Shown: positions 1 to 6,789 of the stretch, one piece after another
How positions within the stretch are numbered: the stretch's first letter is position 1
Layout of the letters: each line of letters opens with the position of its first letter
Origin: Spirochaetales bacterium
GTDB taxonomy: Bacteria; Spirochaetota; Spirochaetia; ARS1246
DNA: 9,091 bases
Reading direction: 5' to 3'
NCBI GenBank assembly: GCA_018644745.1
Contig: JABGPX010000549.1
Location: 1 to 9,091, forward strand
The notes under the pieces: generated by a model
The model's input: only the letters and a program-made list of their open reading frames with translations
What the model was told of the DNA's origin: nothing
Databases searched by the model: none
Position numbers and translations under genes: made by a program

Positions 1-765
1 TTTAGAAATGGGGTTTTCTATATTCCTTTTGATGCTATTACGAATGCTGAGTTAGTTATTGAGACAATTGCCCGCACACTAGGCCTGGAAGAAAAAAGCG
101 ATAAACCTATTGCGAGAATACTCAGTGACTATCTCGAGGAAAAGCAGATTCTTCTTGTTCTCGATAATTTCGAGCATGTCATAGCAGCCAGTACTTCCAT
201 AGCCGATCTATTGGCTGAATGCGCCGAACTAAAATTTTTAGTTACAAGCCGCGAAATACTGCATCTGCATAGCGAATATGATTTTCCTGTGTCGCCGCTA
301 TCCCTGCCTGATCGGGAAACTGCAACCGACTTGGACCTTGATCTCGAAACCCTGTTGAATAGATGTGAAGCTGCGCGTTTTTTTGAAGATCGAGCTGCGG
401 CAGCTCAGCCTGAATTCGAAGTTAGCGGGGCGAATGTGTCGGCGGTAGTTGATATATGCCGCCGTCTTGACGGGCTTCCTTTAGCAATAGAACTCGCGGC
501 GGCACGCATACGCTTGCTGTCGCCGCAGAAGATGCTGGAACGGCTCGACAAGAGTTTATCGTTCTTGACAAGAGGCGCGCGAGACCGCCCAGCCCGGCAA
601 CAGACATTAAGAGGGACAATTGACTGGAGCTACGATCTGCTGGATGAAGAAGAAAGAATGATTTTCAGACAGTTACGGTGTTCGCAGGCGGATTTACACT
701 CGAGGCCGCGGAAGAAGTCTGCCGCACGGGGAATGATGAGGATAATGATGTTCTTGATAATATAG
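1..765 (+). CDS. NB-ARC/AfsR-like signalling ATPase, N-terminal piece (5' cut by window edge, frameshifted at 3' end)
   Basis: This is the nucleotide-binding part of a large STAND-type regulatory ATPase, read in frame 1 from the first base. The Walker A loop must lie just upstream of the window. Counting from base 1, a Walker B strand ILLVLDN is at residues 50-56 (Asp55), an Arg-containing sensor VTSRE is at 81-85, and the family signature GLPLAIELAAARI is at 158-170. The segment RGTIDWSYDLLDEEERMIFRQL, residues 204-225, normally leads straight into the SVFAGGF helix-domain motif. That motif is present in another frame from base 678, so real homology ends at about base 675 and the last 30 or so codons to the stop at 763-765 are out of frame. 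Such proteins usually carry an N-terminal effector domain (a DNA-binding BTAD/winged helix, a nucleotide cyclase or a kinase). It is not visible here, so the output is unknown. Confidence 0.85.
   Translation, partial: FRNGVFYIPFDAITNAELVIETIARTLGLEEKSDKPIARILSDYLEEKQILLVLDNFEHVIAASTSIADLLAECAELKFLVTSREILHLHSEYDFPVSPLSLPDRETATDLDLDLETLLNRCEAARFFEDRAAAAQPEFEVSGANVSAVVDICRRLDGLPLAIELAAARIRLLSPQKMLERLDKSLSFLTRGARDRPARQQTLRGTIDWSYDLLDEEERMIFRQLRCSQADLHSRPRKKSAARGMMRIMMFLII
673..680 (+). other. Frameshift site in the ATPase-TPR gene
   Basis: Homology moves from frame 1 (ending Arg-Gln-Leu, codon TTA at 673-675) to frame 3 (Val-Phe-Ala-Gly-Gly-Phe from 678). The bases TTA CG GTG lack one base. Adding a T before CG gives TTA TCG GTG, that is Leu-Ser-Val, which recreates the family consensus RxLSVFAGGF. 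I see no slippery heptamer of the X-XXY-YYZ kind and no stop-codon context that would suggest programmed frameshifting. The likely causes are a single-base deletion in the organism or an assembly/sequencing error. Confidence 0.8.
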
Positions 766-2054
766 CATCTATCGAAGAGAAGAGTTTGCTCAAACGTGAG
801 GAATCAGACGGCAATCCAAGGTTTGCGATGCTGGAAACAGTACGTGAATATGCAGACGAACGATTGGTCGACAGCGGTGACGCGGAAGAAGTGAGAAGAA
901 AGCACGCAGGGTACTTTCTAACACTGGCGGCGGAAGCCGAACCCGAACTCGTCGGATTGAATCGAGTAGTCTGGTTAGACAAGCTGGAGAAAGAGTACGG
1001 CAATTTCAGATCGGCGTTGGCCTGGTCTCTGAACGGCGGTCAGATAGAACTCGGAATCGAGTTGGCCGGGCTGGCATTCCAGACTTTATTACGTCCGGCA
1101 AAACGCTACAGAGAAGGCCGCGAATTACTCGACAAGGCCATAAGCGCTGGGGGTTCATCATCATCTGCTTTGGCAAATGTAATCCGCGAAGCCGGCTTTC
1201 TTGCATGCGATATGGGAGACGAAACCCGGGGCATGCAGTTGCTCGAACGGAGTCTCACCATGTATCGTGAAATGGCAGATTCCGGGGGGGGTGTCGATTC
1301 GCTTTGGCAGATCGGAGCCTGGTCCTTCTGGAGAGGCGACAGCAAAAAAGCAGCAACTGTCTTCGAGGAATGTCTTGCTGTTTCAAGGGAAACTGGCAAT
1401 AGTGATGGAATAGGCCACGCGCTCTCATCGTTGGGTATGATCGCGTTGGACCGCGGAGATTTGGAAAACGCGCAAAGTCTTTTTGAAGACGCCTTGGCCC
1501 ATATTGAAGCAGGTGGCAACGTGATTCAAGCTTCCAATGCACGACACCATTTAGGATCGGTCGCCATGCTTCAAGGAGATCTAGCGCGAGCAGCGGCTCT
1601 TTTTGAAGAGAGCCTGGAAACATTCAGACGTATTCAATACAAACTCTATATCGCTATAGTGCTCATAGATTTGGGAACCGTTATGATGAAGCAGGGCAAC
1701 TTGACGCGATCCAAAGCACTTCTCGCGGAGGCGATGCATCTTCATAGGGAGACTGGCGTAAAGGGTATGGATTATGGGTACTCGGAAGTTTCTCATTGTC
1801 TGTCACTATTCGCAGATATGGCAAGTATGGCGGGCCAAATCGAGCGGGCGGTACTGCTATCGGGGGCATCGATATTAATAAGGGAAACTATCGATCTCAC
1901 TGAATGGGGAAAGCGCTGGCGGGAAGAGCAGGATGATAACATTAGATCCATGCGGAAGCAGCTGGGAGAACAAGGATTTATAGCGGCTTGGGAAAAGGGC
2001 CGAGCGATGTCCATGGAAGCAGCTATCAAATACGCGCTGGAGGACGAGGAGTAG
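678..2054 (+). CDS. C-terminal piece of the same ATPase: helical domain plus TPR repeats
   Basis: This piece continues the preceding ATPase in frame 3. The GTG at 678 is an internal valine codon of the ancestral gene, not a credible start, and no Shine-Dalgarno sequence precedes it. VFAGGFTLEAAEEVC and the stretch FAMLETVREYADERL (residues 49-63) are hallmarks of the domain after NB-ARC in AfsR-like and cyclase-ATPase proteins. Five TPR-like repeats follow with an exact 40-residue period, marked by G180-D, G220-D, G260-D, G300-D and G340-N, each preceding a helix of the type AxxLFEExL. TPRs normally serve protein or ligand binding that triggers the ATPase switch. The C-terminal end, with FIAAWEKGRAMSMEAAIKYAL just before the stop, matches the usual tail of this family, so the 3' end is complete. 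A run of eight G (1284-1291) is read in frame. Whether the gene is functional depends on whether the frameshift is real. Confidence 0.85.
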   Translation: MFAGGFTLEAAEEVCRTGNDEDNDVLDNIASIEEKSLLKREESDGNPRFAMLETVREYADERLVDSGDAEEVRRKHAGYFLTLAAEAEPELVGLNRVVWLDKLEKEYGNFRSALAWSLNGGQIELGIELAGLAFQTLLRPAKRYREGRELLDKAISAGGSSSSALANVIREAGFLACDMGDETRGMQLLERSLTMYREMADSGGGVDSLWQIGAWSFWRGDSKKAATVFEECLAVSRETGNSDGIGHALSSLGMIALDRGDLENAQSLFEDALAHIEAGGNVIQASNARHHLGSVAMLQGDLARAAALFEESLETFRRIQYKLYIAIVLIDLGTVMMKQGNLTRSKALLAEAMHLHRETGVKGMDYGYSEVSHCLSLFADMASMAGQIERAVLLSGASILIRETIDLTEWGKRWREEQDDNIRSMRKQLGEQGFIAAWEKGRAMSMEAAIKYALEDEE

Positions 2055-2156
2055 CCAATAATCAGAGAGGCCGCTATATTTACCGGCTGCAAAGCAAGTA
2101 GATTCGCAATAACTATCCTAATCGCTCCCTGGGAAAAGGGCACCAGGTCCGGGTCA

Positions 2157-2312
2157 TTACCCCACATTTACGTCGATCGCTTCGGTTTGCCGGATGAACC
2201 TTCTCCATGCAAAGACGCACACAAAAACCATGATTATTGCTCCGAATGCCCCGGGGGCCCAGCTTCCGAGAAGGGGAAAGAGTGAAGCGAACGTCTGCCA
2301 AATCTCTTCATT
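2157..2312 (-). pseudogene. Possible C-terminal remnant of an integral membrane protein
   Basis: The gap between the ATPase and recQ has no complete gene. Read on the - strand, the frame ending in TAA at 2159-2157 gives a tract that looks like the end of a membrane protein: EEIWQTFASLFPLLGSWAPG, then FGAIIMVFVCVFAW (one hydrophobic helix), then the positively charged flank RRFIRQTEAID and a short tail. The frame is open from a TAG at 2363-2361, but no ATG, GTG or TTG lies before the middle of the helix, so it cannot be a free-standing gene. Upstream it runs into the recQ start. The pattern is faintly like the last helix of LptF/LptG-type permeases, but this family assignment is a guess. Chance translation of GC-balanced DNA is the alternative. 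The rest of the gap (2055-2156) shows nothing I can name. Confidence 0.35.
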
Positions 2313-4148
2313 ATGGATATAATGATGCTGATGAAAACCACAACAGCGGCCCGCAGCACTCTAAAGAAAACATTCGGGTTCTCGTCTTTCCGGCCGCATC
2401 AAAAAGATATTATTGAAGCAATACTGGAAGGGCAGGACGTTTTCGCGGTTCTGCCGACGGGTGGAGGAAAATCTCTCTGCTATCAGCTTCCTTCTCTCCT
2501 TCTCGAGGGACTTTCGATTGTGATAAGCCCTCTGCTCGCGCTGATGAAAGATCAGGTAGATGCCGCGGTAGACACCGGCATCCCCGCGGCATGTCTCAAC
2601 AGCAGCCTGACGCCGGCAGAAGCATCGGCGGTCTATCGACGCCTGGAAGCCGGTGAAATCAAACTGCTGTATATTTCGCCGGAAAGATTTGCCCTTCCCC
2701 ACTTTGCCGAACAACTCAAAGCATACGGTGTAAAGCGTTTTGCCGTCGATGAAGCTCATTGCCTTTCGGAATGGGGTCATGACTTTCGGCCTGACTATCT
2801 CAATCTTGGTACCATTCGCTCAAGCTTCCCCGATACCGCGATCGCGGCATTTACCGCCACGGCTACGCTGAAAGTTCAAAAAGACATTGTGAAGCTGCTC
2901 CGCCTTCAGGATCCCTTTACTGTGAGAGCGTCCTTCGACAGAGCGGAGCTCCGCTATCGAATAATACCAAAGGAGGACGCGACTGGTCAGATTCTGCGCT
3001 TTATTTCCGAGCGTCCCGGAGAATCAGGAATAATCTATCGAACCTCCCGAGCGAATACGGAAAAAACCGCTGCGTTTCTCGTTCATCATGGTGTTCGGGC
3101 CCTGCCCTATCATGCGGGGCTTGCCAGGCAGAACAGAATGGAGAATCAGGATCTCTTTAACCGGGATGAAGCGGATGTAATCGTGGCAACGATTGCCTTT
3201 GGCATGGGAATCGACAAGTCAAACGTGCGTTTTATCATTCACGCGGACATGCCGAAGAGCATCGAAGGATATTATCAGGAAACAGGCAGGGCCGGCCGCG
3301 ATGGCTTGCCCGCGGAATGCCTTTTTTTATACAGCAGCGGTGATATCTCAAGAGTCAGATACTTCATTGATCAGATCAAGAAGAAAGGCGAAAGGGCACG
3401 CGCTGAAAAGAACCTGCAGAGCATCGTTACTCTTGCCTCAACTAACATGTGCAGGCGGAAACAAATACTCGAGTACTTTGACGAGGAACCTCCGGATACC
3501 TGCGGGAACTGTGACGTGTGCCTAGGTGAGATCAAAACCGCCGACGCTTCAGAAGACGCGAGGAAACTACTCTCGGCGGTGGCGCGGACCGGCGAGAGGT
3601 TCGGCGCGGGTCATGTCATCGATGTAGTACGCGGTGCTGACACTGAAAAGATACGCAAGTTCCGCCATCAGCATCTCCCGACCTGGGGTGTAGGTAGCAA
3701 TCAAAGCAAAATCTGGTGGCGTGGGATAGTTGATGATCTGGTGGCTCAGAAATGCCTTATCAGAGACTCAGAACGATTTAACTCTCTGAGTATTTCCGAC
3801 AAAGGGAAAGAGGTGCTCTACGGTAGGGCTCCCTTCGAAGCTGCATTGCGGGATGAAAAGAAATCATCATCGCTTCTAAAAGCTAAAGCGACCGATGTGC
3901 CCGGCAGCTCCGAGTTATTCCAAAAGCTGCGGGCTCAGAGGAAAATGCTTGCCCGTTCGAAAGGTGTTCCCCCTTATGTAATTTTCTCGGACAAAACCTT
4001 GAAGGAGATGGCTTCGCTTCGTCCGGATTCACTCCCGGCGATGCTTCGGGTTACGGGTGTGGGGGAACATAAACTCGATTCGTACGGCGCAGATTTTTTA
4101 CACGTAATCCTCAAACATCTCGGTTACGAGGACACTTCGGGTTCCTGA
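2313..4148 (+). CDS. recQ: ATP-dependent DNA helicase RecQ
   Basis: RecQ is a 3'-5' superfamily 2 DNA helicase acting in recombination, restart of stalled forks and suppression of illegitimate exchange. The 611-residue length matches the classic bacterial enzyme (about 610). Domains in order are: motif 0 FRPHQ at 26-30, Walker A TGGGKS at 49-54, motif Ia ISPLLALMKDQV near 71-82, DEAH at 146-149 followed by the aromatic-rich loop (CLSEWGHDFRP), motif III AFTATAT at 179-185, motif V VATIAFGMGIDK near 291-302 and motif VI QETGRAGRDG at 322-331. A Zn-binding subdomain has Cys380, 397, 400 and 403, then come an RQC winged helix (about 412-505) and a C-terminal HRDC domain (about 532-605). The start is uncertain: ATG codons at 2313, 2322, 2325 and 2331 are all possible and none has a good Shine-Dalgarno sequence. 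ATG 2331 (MKTTTAARS) would still keep the whole helicase core. The 3' end overlaps the convergent oxidoreductase gene by 25 bases. Confidence 0.97.
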   Translation: MDIMMLMKTTTAARSTLKKTFGFSSFRPHQKDIIEAILEGQDVFAVLPTGGGKSLCYQLPSLLLEGLSIVISPLLALMKDQVDAAVDTGIPAACLNSSLTPAEASAVYRRLEAGEIKLLYISPERFALPHFAEQLKAYGVKRFAVDEAHCLSEWGHDFRPDYLNLGTIRSSFPDTAIAAFTATATLKVQKDIVKLLRLQDPFTVRASFDRAELRYRIIPKEDATGQILRFISERPGESGIIYRTSRANTEKTAAFLVHHGVRALPYHAGLARQNRMENQDLFNRDEADVIVATIAFGMGIDKSNVRFIIHADMPKSIEGYYQETGRAGRDGLPAECLFLYSSGDISRVRYFIDQIKKKGERARAEKNLQSIVTLASTNMCRRKQILEYFDEEPPDTCGNCDVCLGEIKTADASEDARKLLSAVARTGERFGAGHVIDVVRGADTEKIRKFRHQHLPTWGVGSNQSKIWWRGIVDDLVAQKCLIRDSERFNSLSISDKGKEVLYGRAPFEAALRDEKKSSSLLKAKATDVPGSSELFQKLRAQRKMLARSKGVPPYVIFSDKTLKEMASLRPDSLPAMLRVTGVGEHKLDSYGADFLHVILKHLGYEDTSGS

Positions 4149-5266
4149 TACTTTTTCATAAATTTTCTATCGATCTTATCCTTAATTTTGAATGAAACCA
4201 AACCTGACAAAACCACCGGCGGCCGGTAAGAAATCCCGGTACCATCTCCCATGTTGAGAGATAGATGATAGTGCCTCTGAGGCGAGAATACTTTGAGAGC
4301 ACCGCCGGTAAGTATAGACAGCAGGTTCTCCAGTAAAACTTCATTCTCTCTTACAGCATACACTCCGACCTTTGCGAGAGGCATTGGTGCAAAATCGATA
4401 CAGTCGCCGCCGCCGAAAATATCGGGGAAACCGGTGCTTTGCAGAAAGCGGTTTACCAGCAGCCCTCCGGTTTCACCGGTCGGCAAATTTGAACCGCTGA
4501 AGAGAGACGGAGGGCGGGTGCCCGATGCGACAAGCATAAAATTATATGGAATATTCTTTTTCTGTGAAGTAACAATGTTTTTCGCGGCGCTGCCTTCAAT
4601 AGCCGTGTCTTCGAGCACCGAAACTCCCAGATTGAGAAGCTTTCGACTTGCCTTTCGCCGGACCGCGGCGGGAAAACGCCTCAAAAGCTTACCCCGGGTA
4701 ATAAGTGAAATCCGGGCACGGAATGGAGCTTCCCGGCCGATTTGCGAGGCATTCGCCGCTATTTCGACTCCGGCCGCCCCCCCGCCGACTACCACAACCT
4801 CAACATTCCGCTCCAGAAGAGCGTTGTTGATAGCCTGCCGGGCAGAGGACAGAGATTCGATGGGTTTCACCGTGTAGATATTGTCGCCGAGAATCTCTAT
4901 CGGTCCGGTATCGATTTCACTCCCGATGCTGAACGATACCGCGTCGTAAGCGATTTCATCACCTGAAGCCAGGTGAACGAGGCGCTTCTCCGGCTCTACA
5001 CGGGCAGCCGTACCTTCAAGAAAAACAGCGCCTCGAGATTCGGCCATATTTTTCATATCGAATCGAACAGCTTCCGCAGGGTAGAATCCTTGAAGAAGCC
5101 CGGGACCCATTCCTGAATAATACTGATACGGTGACGGGCTCAACACCGTAACCCTTATTCCCTTTTCCAGAAACCGCTTAACATTGATGATAGTTTCGAG
5201 ATGAGCATGTCCGGCACCGACAAGGAGCAGATGTTTGTTCAATGGATTATATCCGCGGTAAGCCAT
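4124..5266 (-). CDS. FAD/NAD(P)-dependent oxidoreductase, NADH-dehydrogenase-like, SelD-associated type
   Basis: This is a flavoprotein of the two-dinucleotide-binding-domain superfamily that includes NDH-2 and sulfide:quinone reductases. The FAD site is LLLVGAGHAHLE (GAGHAH at 17-22), the NAD(P) site is VVVVGGGAAGVEIA (157-170), and the second FAD motif is IFGGGDCIDFAPMPLAK (283-299). GHAH in place of the usual GGFAG, the YYSGMGPGLLQGFY segment (49-62) and the tail LSGLVSFKIKDKIDRKFMKKY match, from memory, the subgroup found fused to or beside selenophosphate synthase SelD (TIGR03169-like). No SelD lies in the window. No CxxC redox pair is visible in the N-terminal half, so a thioredoxin-reductase-type disulfide mechanism is unlikely. 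The electron acceptor is unknown; a quinone or a small-molecule electrophile is possible. At 380 residues it appears complete. ATG 5266 is chosen, but the Shine-Dalgarno sequence is poor and TTG at 5241 would also preserve the FAD motif. It is the last gene of the - strand cluster. Confidence 0.85.
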   Translation of the reverse strand: MAYRGYNPLNKHLLLVGAGHAHLETIINVKRFLEKGIRVTVLSPSPYQYYSGMGPGLLQGFYPAEAVRFDMKNMAESRGAVFLEGTAARVEPEKRLVHLASGDEIAYDAVSFSIGSEIDTGPIEILGDNIYTVKPIESLSSARQAINNALLERNVEVVVVGGGAAGVEIAANASQIGREAPFRARISLITRGKLLRRFPAAVRRKASRKLLNLGVSVLEDTAIEGSAAKNIVTSQKKNIPYNFMLVASGTRPPSLFSGSNLPTGETGGLLVNRFLQSTGFPDIFGGGDCIDFAPMPLAKVGVYAVRENEVLLENLLSILTGGALKVFSPQRHYHLSLNMGDGTGISYRPPVVLSGLVSFKIKDKIDRKFMKKYQEPEVSS

Positions 5267-5358
5267 CGCCCCATATACAAGACATCATTGCTTTCCCGCA
5301 GCGTTCCGAAATTGGGATCCGGATATTCAAGCTCTTGAGAACCAAACTTCACCTTCAT
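5239..5358 (-). CDS. Small ORF of 39 codons, possible phytanoyl-CoA dioxygenase N-terminal remnant
   Basis: The ORF starts at ATG 5358-5356, overlapping the TGA of the LarA-like gene as ATGA, the usual arrangement for translational coupling. It ends at TGA 5241-5239, inside the start of the oxidoreductase gene. The first two thirds, MKVKFGSQELEYPDPNFG followed by TLRESNDVL, resemble the opening of phytanoyl-CoA dioxygenase (PhyH) family proteins, where LRxSNDxL precedes the first helix and the EDGYLxxRG strand. The resemblance stops at about residue 26, and the rest (YMGRWLTADIIH) does not continue the family. This suggests the 5' end of a lost PhyH gene that was cut off when the oxidoreductase gene was joined here. 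It could also be a real small protein or merely a coupling leader peptide. The PhyH likeness is from memory and not verified by a search. Confidence 0.4.
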   Translation of the reverse strand: MKVKFGSQELEYPDPNFGTLRESNDVLYMGRWLTADIIH

Positions 5359-6755
5359 ACATTTTCCTCGGAAACTAGAGGGATGCCGTACGGACCATCT
5401 TTGAGGTACGCAATACGCGGCGATGTGATACCCTCTGCGATCAGCCGGGAGCGGATTGCAGCGTATCCTTTCTCGATGACGACTTTTACGTCACCGTTTT
5501 CCGCGTTCTCGGACCCGCCGGCGGCTATGAGAGAATTGGCACCCAGACCCGGAACTGAAGCATAATCACCGGCGCCAAATTGCGGGCTGTAGTAAAAAAA
5601 CCGATCAAAGCTCACGAGATTGAATAGCTTGCACCACATCTGCACCTGCCACTGTTCCGGAAGGAAGGTCCAGTCCGGAGACTTCAGCAGTCTAAGCATT
5701 TTCTGCGGTCCGATGATCTTCAGCAGCTGAATACCAGTTCGGTAATTCAAGCTCCCGATGGGATCGGCGTCGGTATTGTCCGAAACTAGCAACACCATTC
5801 CGCCGGAACGTATAATTGTGGATGCGGTGACCGCGGCTTTGCCCGCCTGATAGTGACTTTTTCCGACAAAACCACCATGAACTATCACCGCGTCGTACCC
5901 GGCCTCGACCGGAATCCCCACATAACTGGTAAGAAAATCCGCAGCGGTTAAGTGGGCCGCTTCAAGATCGCCGGCAAACACACCGGTTATATTGAACTCG
6001 TGGTCGAGAGTCACATTCAAAATGAAGTCTACGCCGGCGGCCTTTGCGAATTCGAGAGATTCCTCATGACACGGGTTGCCTTCAAGCTGCAGATCCTTGA
6101 CCATTGGGTGAGCCATCATTTCAGGTCCATGAAATATGTATGTGCTCTCTTCGCCGACCAGACCCGGGCAGACGGATTTACGGCCGCCGGAAACGCCGGC
6201 CATAAAATGGCTTTCCACAAGTCCCGTGAGAATTCTCATATCACTATCAATAAAAAGTGAATTTATCAGGATGCTGCTTCCCCGAGAGGTTTCACCGAGA
6301 TGGGTAAGATTCGAAACATCAAGGCAATCATGATTGATGATCTGTATTCCCGAGGATAAAACCGAAGGCTCAACCATCTCTGCAATCTCGTCCTGAGTCA
6401 AACCGCGATGAGTGCCCGTGGCAATGAGGACTCGAATATTCTCCGGTTTCACCCCCTCGGCGATTAGGATATTAACCAAAGGTTTCAAAATATCGGAAGG
6501 TCCCCTATATGGTACCGGTCTTGTGGTATCGGAAACTACAATTGCTGCGGTGAGATCAGTCAATGAGGCTTTTGCGTTTTTTGATCTGATGATCTCCCGC
6601 AAAGAAGGTGCAGATATCGGCTTATCAAGAGCTTGGAGAATCTTACGTGCCGGATCGCTCAACGGATTTGCCGATCCCATCCCGAGGATGTCTACCTCAT
6701 CGGGAAAATCGAGCATATAATTCTTCTCATGGAAATTTAATTCAACCTGATTCAC
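5355..6755 (-). CDS. LarA-family nickel-pincer-dependent 2-hydroxyacid racemase/epimerase
   Basis: The protein belongs to the lactate racemase LarA family (DUF2088), which uses the nickel-pincer nucleotide cofactor to racemise or epimerise 2-hydroxyacids by hydride transfer. Numbering from the GTG start, the active-site residues are in place. They are Asp76 and Arg79 in SDTTRP, His116 in GTHRG, His183 in ESHFMAG, Lys193 in SGGRKSVCPG, His209 in IFHGPEM, and Gln303 and Lys306 in HYQAGKA. The His183-Lys193-His209 spacing equals that of Lactobacillus LarA (174, 184, 200, from memory), where the Lys holds the cofactor and the last His binds Ni. Many homologues act on substrates other than lactate, so the substrate is open. 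At 466 residues it is slightly longer than LarA (about 425). GTG 6755 is chosen because a longer frame from 6860 would run into the kinase gene and because LarA homology begins at once (VELNFHEKNYMLDFPDE). A GGGGG stretch lies 4 bases upstream. ATG 6716 would cut into the first strand. The cofactor genes larB, larC and larE are not in the window. Confidence 0.9.
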   Translation of the reverse strand: MNQVELNFHEKNYMLDFPDEVDILGMGSANPLSDPARKILQALDKPISAPSLREIIRSKNAKASLTDLTAAIVVSDTTRPVPYRGPSDILKPLVNILIAEGVKPENIRVLIATGTHRGLTQDEIAEMVEPSVLSSGIQIINHDCLDVSNLTHLGETSRGSSILINSLFIDSDMRILTGLVESHFMAGVSGGRKSVCPGLVGEESTYIFHGPEMMAHPMVKDLQLEGNPCHEESLEFAKAAGVDFILNVTLDHEFNITGVFAGDLEAAHLTAADFLTSYVGIPVEAGYDAVIVHGGFVGKSHYQAGKAAVTASTIIRSGGMVLLVSDNTDADPIGSLNYRTGIQLLKIIGPQKMLRLLKSPDWTFLPEQWQVQMWCKLFNLVSFDRFFYYSPQFGAGDYASVPGLGANSLIAAGGSENAENGDVKVVIEKGYAAIRSRLIAEGITSPRIAYLKDGPYGIPLVSEENV

Positions 6756-6759
6756 GCTG

Positions 6760-6764
6760 CCCCC
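6760..6764 (-). promoter_or_regulatory. Probable ribosome binding site of the LarA-like gene
   Basis: On the - strand a GGGGG run lies 4 bases before GTG 6755. It is a weak Shine-Dalgarno match but the only purine-G-rich element in the 34-base gap after the kinase stop. It supports the GTG start over the longer frame from 6860, whose extra 35 residues are Cys/Arg-rich and unlike the family. Confidence 0.4.
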
Positions 6765-6789
6765 GAGCCTAAATGTAATAAAAAAATAA

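Noticed and set aside
1284..1291. Run of eight G inside the TPR region as a phase-variation tract
   Set aside because: The frame is intact across it, it is a single short tract with no promoter or surface-protein context, and it cannot explain the frameshift near 676.
2113..2301. 62-residue - strand ORF in the ATPase-recQ gap
   Set aside because: It starts at TTG, has no ribosome binding site, and its composition is not protein-like. The neighbouring frame with the membrane-helix pattern is the more interesting reading.
4128..4160. Possible rho-independent terminator after recQ (AGGA / TCCT around a CTTCGG loop, then TTTTT)
   Set aside because: The stem has only four outer pairs plus an internal mismatch loop, and the T run starts several bases after the stem.
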